Assembly (NCBI GenBank): GCA_023260315.1
Contig: JALQVQ010000212.1
Coordinates: 1-6,069 of the forward strand
DNA: 6,069 bases
DNA from: Burkholderiaceae bacterium
GTDB lineage: Bacteria; Pseudomonadota; Gammaproteobacteria; Burkholderiales; Burkholderiaceae_C
Direction: 5' to 3'
Each line of letters opens with the position of its first letter. Within the stretch, counting starts at the first letter, position 1. Below the pieces are notes generated by a model. The model made no database searches. It was not told the DNA's origin and was given only the letters and a program-made list of their open reading frames with translations. Made by a program: the position numbers and the translations under genes. Positions 1 through 5,294 of the stretch are shown piece after piece.

Positions 1-764
1 GCTGCCGGTGGCGGGTGGATGCCGATCACGTACTCGCCACGAAGGCGATTGCTGTCGGCCGACAGCCACTCGCTAAACGTATCGCATGTCAGCAATGCCA
101 CGGTCTCAAACTGCTTGGTCAGTTCGCGCCCAACTGTGAGCGGGCGTGGGCCCCACTCCGTCAGTGCGTTGGCCAATGCGTCAAGCCGGTGCGGGGCTTC
201 CAGCAAGATAACCGCGCGCTGCGCCTGGGCAAGTCCCATCAAGGCCATCTGTCGTGCGTGTCCCTTTGTGGGTAAAAAGCCGGCGAATATAAAGCCTTGC
301 GATTCAAATTGATCGCTCGCCGTATCGATTCCCATCGCACTCACCAGGGTGGTCACGCTACTGGCACCGGGGATGGGCATGACACGAAGCTGCGCGGCGT
401 GTACCAAAGCGACCAAGCGCGCTCCGGGATCACTCACACCGGGGGTTCCCGCGTCACTGACGTAGGCAATGCGTTCGCCAGATCTCAGACGTTGCACGAC
501 CAGAGCGCCTGCCTCGCGTTCGTTGTGCTGGTGCAGGGCGATGAGTGGTTTTTTCAGGCCGTAGGCTGCCAGCAAATTCTGCGTGTGCCGGGTATCTTCA
601 CACGCAATGGCATCCATTTGCGCCAACGCACACAATGCGCGCAAACTGATGTCTGCAAGGTTACCGATTGGCGTGGCCACCACAGTCAGGGTGGACGCGG
701 GGTAGTCTTGGCCTGAAGCAGCCTCTTGCGAGGCAGAAAGCGCGGATGAAAATGATGTGCTCAA
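1..764 (-). CDS. rsmI: 16S rRNA (cytidine(1402)-2'-O)-methyltransferase RsmI, C-terminus cut by window edge
   Basis: RsmI uses S-adenosylmethionine to methylate the 2'-O of C1402 in the decoding centre of 16S rRNA. I translated the minus strand by hand and found one open frame from 764 to the left edge, with 254 codons visible. Family signatures are clear: ATPIGNLADISLRAL (30-44), CEDTRHT (55-61), YVSDAGTPGVSDPG (101-114), PIPGASSVTTLVSAMG (130-145), GFIFAGFLPTKG (about 157-168), EAPHR (189-193), GRELTKQFE (212-220) and RGEYV (242-246). The last few dozen residues lie outside the window. There is no in-frame ATG ahead of the first motif. TTG at 764 is the likely start and gives a 25-residue Ser/Ala-rich leader ending QDYPAST, an extension I recall from Burkholderiales RsmI; the GTG codons at 683 and 680 would delete the first beta strand. 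The family is certain and the exact start is not. The gene is divergent from yraN, with overlapping 5' ends. Confidence 0.95.
   Translation of the reverse strand, partial: MSTSFSSALSASQEAASGQDYPASTLTVVATPIGNLADISLRALCALAQMDAIACEDTRHTQNLLAAYGLKKPLIALHQHNEREAGALVVQRLRSGERIAYVSDAGTPGVSDPGARLVALVHAAQLRVMPIPGASSVTTLVSAMGIDTASDQFESQGFIFAGFLPTKGHARQMALMGLAQAQRAVILLEAPHRLDALANALTEWGPRPLTVGRELTKQFETVALLTCDTFSEWLSADSNRLRGEYVIGIHPPPA
721..734 (+). other. Small hairpin in the yraN leader holding its SD-like GAGG
   Basis: GCCTC and GAGGC form a 5-bp GC-rich stem with a TTGC loop, 12-25 bases ahead of the ATG at 746. The only Shine-Dalgarno-like GAGG before yraN (730-733) lies in the 3' arm, so folding could hide it. 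A 5-bp stem occurs often by chance and this stretch is also rsmI coding sequence, so a regulatory role is speculative. Confidence 0.2.
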
Positions 765-1147
765 AACGAAAAAATCCAACAAGGGCCAGCACCACAAAAG
801 CGTTGGGTGATCAGGCTGAGTCGCAAAGTCTGCACCAGTTGGTTGAGGCGGGGCTCACCCTGCTCGCGCGAAATTACCGGTCGCCGGGCCGAGGCGGTGG
901 CGAAATAGATCTGATTATGCGCGAGCCCGATGGCACCGTGGTGTTTGTCGAGGTTCGCTCTCGACAGGCGGCGGACTTTGGTGGCGCTGCTGCCAGCGTG
1001 GGCCGCCAAAAGCAACGGCGCATTATTTTCACGGCGCGGCATTTTCTGAGCCGCTTATTGGTGTGGCCGCCGTGTCGTTTCGATGTCATGGCTCAAGAGG
1101 CCGGTGAATGGACTTGGCTCAAAGGGGCTTTTGATGCGGGGCGCTAG
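746..1147 (+). CDS. yraN: YraN family protein (UPF0102), endonuclease-like fold
   Basis: This is a small cytosolic protein of the UPF0102/YraN family, whose biological role is not established. The fold resembles Holliday-junction-resolvase-type nucleases. From the ATG at 746 it is 133 residues, close to the family's usual 115-130. Visible hallmarks are ALGDQAE (19-25), GLTLLARNYR (36-45), GGEIDLI (51-57), VVFVEVRSR (65-73), FGGAAASVGRQKQRRI (78-93) and the ending CRFDVM (110-115). E53, D55, E69 and R71 sit where a PD-(D/E)XK-like active site would be, with Arg replacing the usual Lys. The start is uncertain: ATGs at 746, 752 and 755 cluster together, and the frame stays open back to 668 inside rsmI, but that extension does not look like the family. 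The N-terminus is Lys/Arg-rich before the conserved core at about residue 19. It is the first gene of a rightward cluster, with the SIS gene 9 bp downstream, as in E. coli yraN-diaA-dolP. Confidence 0.9.
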   Translation: MKMMCSKRKNPTRASTTKALGDQAESQSLHQLVEAGLTLLARNYRSPGRGGGEIDLIMREPDGTVVFVEVRSRQAADFGGAAASVGRQKQRRIIFTARHFLSRLLVWPPCRFDVMAQEAGEWTWLKGAFDAGR

Positions 1148-1156
1148 AATCGCCAC

Positions 1157-1723
1157 ATGCTCTCACAGCGGATACAACAACAGTTCATTGATAGCGCTGA
1201 TTTCAAATACCAGTGCGCGCAGACCTTGGCGATGCCCATTGAGTCTGCGGTGCACGCGATCTTTGCGAGTGTTACCAACGGTGGCAAGTTGCTGGTCGCT
1301 GGGGCTGGCGCGACCCAGCCGCTTGCCCAATACCTGAGCCATCTGTTTTTAGGGCGCTTCGAGCGCGCGCGCCCCGAACTAGCGGCCGTTGCACTGGGCC
1401 TAACCCTCAGTGCCAGTGACTTTGAGAGCCAGTCTTTGGCGCGTGAGGTTCGTGCTTTAGGGGTCAGTGAGGATCTCTTGCTCGTCTTGAGCGTCAAGGG
1501 CGGTGAAGCCAGCCTCAGTGCGGCCATTGATGCGGCACATGAGCGCGACATGACGGTCGTCGCCATGGTGGGAGGCACCGATGGCGAGCTGCTTCAGGCG
1601 CTACACGATACCGATGTCGCGATCACCGTTCCCTCGGATGCCATGGGACGAATCACTGAAATTCAACAAATGATTCTTCACTGCATTTGTGATGGTGTCG
1701 ATGTCCAGCTGTTGGGTGAATAG
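1157..1723 (+). CDS. diaA: SIS-domain protein, DiaA/GmhA-like, with degenerate active site
   Basis: This is a 188-residue single SIS (sugar isomerase) domain protein. Its size, its position between yraN and a BON lipoprotein gene, and the ending HCICDGVDVQLLGE (175-188) match the DiaA / phosphoheptose isomerase-like group. E. coli DiaA binds DnaA and promotes timely replication initiation; GmhA makes the heptose precursor of LPS. The phosphosugar loop, normally CGNGGSA, reads AGAGATQ (48-54), and the second loop, normally STSGNS, reads SVKGGE (112-117). By my alignment three of four GmhA metal ligands are gone (His to Y59, Glu to L63, Gln to T167), leaving H175. The segment around 81-99 is also about six residues shorter than in GmhA-like relatives. 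Heptose isomerase activity is therefore unlikely. A DiaA-like scaffold role is inferred from synteny, but DnaA binding cannot be read from the sequence. The ATG lies 9 bp after the yraN stop with no clear ribosome site, suggesting coupled translation. Confidence 0.75.
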   Translation: MLSQRIQQQFIDSADFKYQCAQTLAMPIESAVHAIFASVTNGGKLLVAGAGATQPLAQYLSHLFLGRFERARPELAAVALGLTLSASDFESQSLAREVRALGVSEDLLLVLSVKGGEASLSAAIDAAHERDMTVVAMVGGTDGELLQALHDTDVAITVPSDAMGRITEIQQMILHCICDGVDVQLLGE

Positions 1724-1757
1724 CAGTGAAAAGGTTACACTTTGGATTTTGAAACTC

Positions 1758-1762
1758 GGGAG
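1758..1762 (+). promoter_or_regulatory. Ribosome binding site deciding the dolP start
   Basis: GGGAG lies 9 nt before the ATG at 1772. It supports that ATG over the TTG at 1742, which has no such site at the right distance, and over the internal ATG at 1814. Confidence 0.6.
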
Positions 1763-1771
1763 TTAAACGCA

Positions 1772-2428
1772 ATGGCCTTCTCATCACAGCAATCGCTTAC
1801 AACCCTTCGCTTCATGCAAAAGGCGTTCTTGGCGCTTTGCATGGCGGCCAGCTTGAGTGCATGCGCACCCGTCTTGATTGGGGGTGTTGCTGGCGGTGCG
1901 TTTGTCGTCACGGACCGCCGTACACCCGGCGCACAGCTTGAAGATGCCGCAATCACTGTCAAAGCAAACGGTGAGGTGAAAAGCGTGTTGGGTGATCGTG
2001 GCAATGTCAGCGTCAGTAGCTACAACCGCCGGGTCCTTGTCACCGGTGAAGTCAATACCGAGCAAGAAAAAAAGAATGTGATTGCTGCGATCAGCCGCGT
2101 TGAAAATGTGCAGTTGGTGGTCGATGAGCTGGCGGTCTACATCCCGTCTGCGTTATCAACGCGCGCGAAAGACAGTCTGACGACCACCCGGGTCAAGGCC
2201 AATTTATTCGATGCGAAAGACCTCACGGCGAGTGCTTTCCGTGTCATCACGGAGCGTGGCACGGTTTACCTGATGGGTATCGTGACGCAGCGCGAGGCCG
2301 ATCGCGCCACGGATCTTGCCAGTCGTACACCGGGCGTGACCAAGGTTGTTCAGGTTTTGGAGGTGATTAGCGAAGCGGAACTGCTCCGTCTTGCACCGCC
2401 CCCGGCAAATCCAGCGCCCAAAAAATAA
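1772..2428 (+). CDS. dolP: Outer-membrane lipoprotein with two BON domains (DolP/YraP-like)
   Basis: From the ATG at 1772 the product is 218 residues. It has a lipoprotein signal peptide: hydrophobic stretch about 18-28, lipobox LSAC (28-31) and lipidated Cys31. Ala at +2 lacks the inner-membrane-retention Asp, so outer-membrane sorting is expected. A Gly-rich segment (37-42) and TDRRTPGAQLEDAAI (47-61) lead into BON domain 1 (about 56-122, with VLVTGEV) and BON domain 2 (about 134-200, with GTVYLMGIVTQREADRAT and ASRTPGVTKVV). A Pro-rich tail ends the protein. E. coli DolP is 191 residues with the same layout; it binds anionic phospholipid at the division site and supports outer-membrane integrity and BamA function. 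The signal peptide has an N-terminal extension of about 14 residues, so the ATG at 1814 is an alternative start. It ends the yraN-diaA-dolP cluster, 48 bp after the SIS gene, and is followed by a strong terminator. E. coli dolP is sigmaE-controlled, but I see no convincing sigmaE promoter here. Confidence 0.88.
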   Translation: MAFSSQQSLTTLRFMQKAFLALCMAASLSACAPVLIGGVAGGAFVVTDRRTPGAQLEDAAITVKANGEVKSVLGDRGNVSVSSYNRRVLVTGEVNTEQEKKNVIAAISRVENVQLVVDELAVYIPSALSTRAKDSLTTTRVKANLFDAKDLTASAFRVITERGTVYLMGIVTQREADRATDLASRTPGVTKVVQVLEVISEAELLRLAPPPANPAPKK

Positions 2429-2440
2429 CCCTCGTAAAAC

Positions 2441-2469
2441 AAAAAAGGCGCCAATTGGCGCCTTTTTTT
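2441..2469. terminator. Bidirectional rho-independent terminator
   Basis: Six A's, GGCGCC, an AATT loop, GGCGCC and seven T's form a perfect inverted repeat with a 6-bp GC stem that the A/T flanks can extend. It lies 12 bp after the dolP stop and 11 bp beyond the end of the convergent dehydrogenase gene. The T-tract on each strand means it can stop transcription from either direction. Confidence 0.93.
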
Positions 2470-2480
2470 CGTCTGTCCTA

Positions 2481-3410
2481 TCAGCGAATACGCTTGATCA
2501 AGCTTGAGGTATCCCAGCGGTTGCCGCCCATGAGTTGAACGTCTGAATAGAACTGGTCAACCAGTGCCGTGACAGGCAACCGTGCGCCGTTACGTTTGGC
2601 CTCGTCCATAACCAAGCCGAGATCTTTACGCATCCAGTCGACAGCAAAACCGAAGTCAAACTTGTCATCAGCCATCGTACGGCCCCGGTTATCCATCTGC
2701 CAGCTTTGCGCGGCTCCCTTGCCAATCACATCGATGACGGTGTGCATATCAAGGCCCGCACGCTGACCGAACGCCACCGCCTCGCTGAGGCCTTGTAACA
2801 AGCCGGCAATGGCGATTTGGTTGACCATCTTGGTCAGTTGACCCGCGCCACTGTCGCCCATCAAGGTGACGGCTTTCGCGAAGCACGCAACCACGGGTTT
2901 GGCTTGTTCAAAAACAGGGGCATCTCCGCCGCACATCACGGTCAGCGCGCCGTTCTGAGCGCCAGCCTGACCACCGGATACGGGTGCATCGATGAAAGCG
3001 ATCCCCAATTGTTTTGCTGCTTGGTACAACTCGCGTGCGACTTCAGCGGAGGCGGTGGTGTGATCAACAAAAATGCTACCCGCTGACATGCCGGCAAACG
3101 CACCGTCGGCACCCAAGCAGATGGCGCGCAGGTCATCGTCGTTACCGACGCAGGCCATAACGATCTGGGCACCTTGAGCGGCTTCACGCGGCGTCGCGCC
3201 TGTGCGCAGGTTCGCAGCGTTGGCGCCTGCCGATTGGGCATCGCTCAACCATGCATTTGATTTTGCGCCAGTGCGGTTGTAGACACTGACGTGATGTCCG
3301 GCCTTGGCCAAGTGGCCAGCCATGGGGTAGCCCATAACACCCAAGCCGAGAAAGGCGACTTTGGCAGGGTTTTCGATGGTGGCGTAGCTGCGTTCATTGA
3401 TGAAAGTCAT
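2481..3410 (-). CDS. NAD(P)-dependent beta-hydroxyacid dehydrogenase (3-HIBADH / tartronate semialdehyde reductase family)
   Basis: This cytosolic oxidoreductase interconverts a beta-hydroxyacid and its semialdehyde. The family includes 3-hydroxyisobutyrate dehydrogenase and the tartronate semialdehyde reductases GarR and GlxR. The protein is 309 residues, against a family norm of about 290-300. The Rossmann dinucleotide motif is FLGLGVMGYPMAGHL (20-34). The substrate-binding signature is DAPVSGGQAGAQNGALTVM (141-159). The catalytic Lys is K194 in GAGQLTKMVNQI (188-199), and KDLGLVMDEAK (262-272) is the C-terminal helical signature. YNRT (44-47) at the end of beta2, with Arg after Asn, hints at NADP rather than NAD, but weakly. 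About 16 residues precede the first beta strand. The only ribosome site is a weak GAG about 9 nt upstream of the ATG. It stands alone, divergent from yggS and convergent with dolP. The exact substrate cannot be decided from sequence; nearby glcD makes tartronate semialdehyde plausible. Confidence 0.9.
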   Translation of the reverse strand: MTFINERSYATIENPAKVAFLGLGVMGYPMAGHLAKAGHHVSVYNRTGAKSNAWLSDAQSAGANAANLRTGATPREAAQGAQIVMACVGNDDDLRAICLGADGAFAGMSAGSIFVDHTTASAEVARELYQAAKQLGIAFIDAPVSGGQAGAQNGALTVMCGGDAPVFEQAKPVVACFAKAVTLMGDSGAGQLTKMVNQIAIAGLLQGLSEAVAFGQRAGLDMHTVIDVIGKGAAQSWQMDNRGRTMADDKFDFGFAVDWMRKDLGLVMDEAKRNGARLPVTALVDQFYSDVQLMGGNRWDTSSLIKRIR

Positions 3411-3448
3411 GGTTCAAATCTCAAAAAGTAAGGGGTTTTCGGGGGTCG

Positions 3449-4207
3449 ATGGCCTTAAGTATGCCGCATACTAACGCCATGCCCACCGCCGATCTGTCAC
3501 CTACTTTGATCGACCCTTCAGCCGCTTTGGCGCGCATGGAAGCCGTTCGCGCCCGCATCCAACAAGCCTGTGTGCTCGCGCAGCGCCCCGCTGACGCTGT
3601 CCAGCTTCTGGCGGTGTCCAAAACCTTTCCCGCTGATTCGGTCCTTGCCATGGCCGCTGCGGGCCAACATGCTTTTGGTGAAAACTACATCCAAGAGGGC
3701 GTTGACAAGATTGTTGCGTTGGCTGACTTGCGCCGATCAACGCCGCTTGTTTGGCATTGCATCGGTCCCATTCAAAGCAATAAAACCCGACTGGTTGCCG
3801 CGCACTTTGATTGGGTGCAAAGTGTCGACCGCCTAAAAATTGCCGAGCGCTTGAGTGCGCAGCGGCCTGCGGATCTCCCGCCGTTGCAGGTTTGTGTGCA
3901 GGTCAACATTGATGACGGCGCCAACAAATCGGGCGTATCAATGACGGAGGCCACCGATCTCGCCATGGCCATTCAGAGTCTGCCTCAACTCCAATTGCGC
4001 GGCCTGATGTGTATTCCAGATCCTGTGGATACCCATGCAGAACAGGTCGCCGTGTTCAAGCGTGCCCGCGCGCTGTTCGATGCGTGGCGCGCGGCTGGGC
4101 TACCCGTTGACACTTTATCGATGGGGATGAGCGGCGACCTCGAGGCCGCTGTTGAGGCCGGGGCCACGATGGTCCGTGTGGGCACGGCCTTGTTCGGCGC
4201 GCGTTAG
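3449..4207 (+). CDS. yggS: YggS/PLPBP family pyridoxal phosphate homeostasis protein
   Basis: This is a cytosolic PLP-binding protein of the YggS/PipY/PROSC family, a single TIM-barrel resembling the N-terminal domain of bacterial alanine racemase. It has no known enzymatic activity and buffers PLP; loss in other bacteria perturbs B6 vitamers and amino-acid pools. Counted from 3449 it has 252 residues. The PLP Schiff-base lysine is K58 in LLAVSKTFP (53-61). Other signatures in order are FGENYIQEGVDKI, WHCIGPIQSNKTR, SVDRLKIAERLS, VCVQVNIDDGANKSGV, LRGLMCIPDP and the PLP-phosphate segment LSMGMSGDLEAAVEAGATMV, ending RVGTALFGAR. Three in-frame ATGs (3449, 3461, 3479) are possible and none has a well-spaced ribosome site. 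Starting at 3479 gives 242 residues, nearer the usual 230-240, and would leave the palindrome at 3458-3472 upstream of the gene. It is divergent from the dehydrogenase gene and its stop overlaps the convergent lrgB by 4 bp. Confidence 0.94.
   Translation: MALSMPHTNAMPTADLSPTLIDPSAALARMEAVRARIQQACVLAQRPADAVQLLAVSKTFPADSVLAMAAAGQHAFGENYIQEGVDKIVALADLRRSTPLVWHCIGPIQSNKTRLVAAHFDWVQSVDRLKIAERLSAQRPADLPPLQVCVQVNIDDGANKSGVSMTEATDLAMAIQSLPQLQLRGLMCIPDPVDTHAEQVAVFKRARALFDAWRAAGLPVDTLSMGMSGDLEAAVEAGATMVRVGTALFGAR
3458..3472. repeat. Palindrome AGTATGC-C-GCATACT, possible operator
   Basis: Two 7-bp arms are perfect inverted repeats around a single C. It lies 48 bp from the ATG of the leftward dehydrogenase gene and just before the third possible ATG of yggS (3479), so it could be an operator for the divergent pair. 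If yggS starts at 3449 or 3461, the repeat is coding sequence instead. I cannot assign it to a regulator family. It is a single copy, so chance is possible. Confidence 0.35.
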
Positions 4208-4932
4208 TTCAGCAGTTGCCAAATCAGGGGCAGTAGCAGTGACCCCAAAATCACCTGCAGACCCAGCGCCAAACCTGCAAAGGCGCCCGCATCGGCGTTA
4301 ACCTGATTGGCTCGCGCCGCGCCAATACCGTGGGCTGCGGTGCCCAATGCAAAACCCCTGGCCATCCACCCTGCACGGTCAAAGCCCAGCCCCATTGCAT
4401 CGAACAAGTAGCGCCCACTTAATGCACCGACAAGTCCAGTCAAGACGGCAAAAACGGCCGCCAGCGCGGGGATACCACCGATCTTCTCGGCAACGCCCAT
4501 CGCGACCGGCGCGGTGATGCTCTTCGGGACCAGTGACAGCCACACGTTGTCAGGCAAGCCCATTGCCCATGCCAACGCGACGGCACTGCCTGCGGCAGCA
4601 GCGCCTCCAACCAAGGCCGCCACAACAAAGCTGAGTCCATGTTTGCGCAAGTCGTGACGACGCAGCCAGATGGGCCAAGCCATCGCAACAACCGCTGGAC
4701 CCAACAAAAAGTGAATGAACTGGGCGCCTGAGAAATAGGTTGGGTAAGCCACATCCGTGAGCACCAGCCCAACGGCAATCACAACGACCGACCACAAGGT
4801 GGGGTTGGCCCAAGGTGCATGCTGCATCCGGCCGTAAAACGCTTGCGCCAAGACATACACCACAAGGGTTGCGGTCAGACCAAAGAGCGGTGTTGAGGCG
4901 AGATAAATCCAGAGTTCAACAAAATCGGTCAT
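4204..4932 (-). CDS. lrgB: LrgB family integral membrane protein
   Basis: This multi-pass inner-membrane protein is the partner of LrgA/CidA. The family was first described as modulating holin-like cell lysis. Later work shows small organic acid transport: PftAB pyruvate transport in Bacillus, and plant PLGG1 glycolate/glycerate transport. It has 242 residues, within the usual 225-245. Family signatures are YFSGAQFIHFLLGPAVVAMA (66-85), PKSITAPVAMGVAEKIGGIP (136-155), AVFAVLTGLVGA (159-170) and GFALGTAAHGIGAARA (193-208). Hydrophobic segments lie at about 16-32, 46-63, 72-90, 101-124, 155-172 and 217-240. The frame stays open to 4998, but the ATG at 4932 is preferred: it has GGAG 5 nt upstream, overlaps the lrgA stop as ATGA, and starts with the normal N-terminus. 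It is the last gene of the glcD-lrgA-lrgB operon, and its stop overlaps convergent yggS. Confidence 0.93.
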   Translation of the reverse strand: MTDFVELWIYLASTPLFGLTATLVVYVLAQAFYGRMQHAPWANPTLWSVVVIAVGLVLTDVAYPTYFSGAQFIHFLLGPAVVAMAWPIWLRRHDLRKHGLSFVVAALVGGAAAAGSAVALAWAMGLPDNVWLSLVPKSITAPVAMGVAEKIGGIPALAAVFAVLTGLVGALSGRYLFDAMGLGFDRAGWMARGFALGTAAHGIGAARANQVNADAGAFAGLALGLQVILGSLLLPLIWQLLN

Positions 4933-5282
4933 GGTGTCTCCGGCGGTACGCGCAGTAGGCGCTTGAGCGTCCATGCGGTGACCCACAGGCCAACCCATGT
5001 CGACAAAATGATGACCGCTGCGACACGACCACCGTAGGCGGCAAGCAAGCCCAAATGGGTCATCACGCCGACGCCGACGGGCACAAACAGCAGCGACAAG
5101 TGGGCCAGCAAGAAGTCAGCGGCTGCCCCCACGCTGGTCTGCACATGTCGGTGGCGCAGCGCCACCAAGAGCAGGAGCAAGCCGATCACAGGGCCCGGAA
5201 ACGGCAGGCCAAAGGCCCGCCCGATCAGCTCTCCTGCTGTCTGCAAGGCCAGTAACCAGGCGATTCCTTGCAGCGGCTTCAT
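4929..5282 (-). CDS. lrgA: CidA/LrgA family small membrane protein
   Basis: This is a 117-residue inner-membrane protein with four hydrophobic segments (about 5-21, 29-43, 54-73, 86-105), the normal size and layout for LrgA/CidA. Signatures are GLPFPGPVIGLLLLL (25-39), the family's PxPGxxxGxxLL motif, and LLFVPVGVGVM (64-74). LrgA works with LrgB. In PLGG1 the two are fused, and in bacteria such as Bacillus (PftA/PftB) the pair transports small carboxylic acids. The Arg/His-rich loop RHRHVQ (43-48) and the basic end KRLLR (107-111) give a charge pattern of cytosolic type. Its ATG follows the glcD stop by 12 bp with no obvious ribosome site, and its TGA overlaps the lrgB ATG, so translation of all three is probably coupled. 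Whether it is called lrgA or cidA cannot be settled from sequence. Confidence 0.92.
   Translation of the reverse strand: MKPLQGIAWLLALQTAGELIGRAFGLPFPGPVIGLLLLLVALRHRHVQTSVGAAADFLLAHLSLLFVPVGVGVMTHLGLLAAYGGRVAAVIILSTWVGLWVTAWTLKRLLRVPPETP
4938..4941 (-). promoter_or_regulatory. Ribosome binding site of lrgB, inside the end of lrgA
   Basis: On the minus strand GGAG lies 5 nt before the ATG at 4932, within the last codons of lrgA. This site, together with the ATGA overlap, sets the lrgB start at 4932 rather than the far upstream ATG at 4998. Confidence 0.7.
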
Positions 5283-5294
5283 GCGGTGCGTCGG

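Noticed and set aside
297..716. Plus-strand open frame of 139 codons
   Set aside because: It is antisense to rsmI, whose minus-strand frame shows every family motif. The plus-strand translation has no recognisable domain.
668..745. Longer N-terminus for yraN starting at 668
   Set aside because: The extra 26 residues lie in rsmI coding sequence and do not resemble YraN proteins, which begin near the ALGDQAE segment.
1144..1578. Minus-strand open frame of 144 codons
   Set aside because: It is antisense to the SIS gene, Ser/Arg/Ala-rich without domain features, as expected from a shadow of GC-rich coding DNA.
1712..1741. Possible promoter for dolP (TTGGGT, 18 bp, TACACT)
   Set aside because: Only 3 of 6 and 4 of 6 consensus matches, with -35 inside diaA. 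No sigmaE-type GGAAC element was found either. Too weak to annotate.
4933..4998. Extended lrgB start at 4998
   Set aside because: It would overlap lrgA by 70 bp and add a polar leader. The ATG at 4932 has a good ribosome site and an ATGA coupling.
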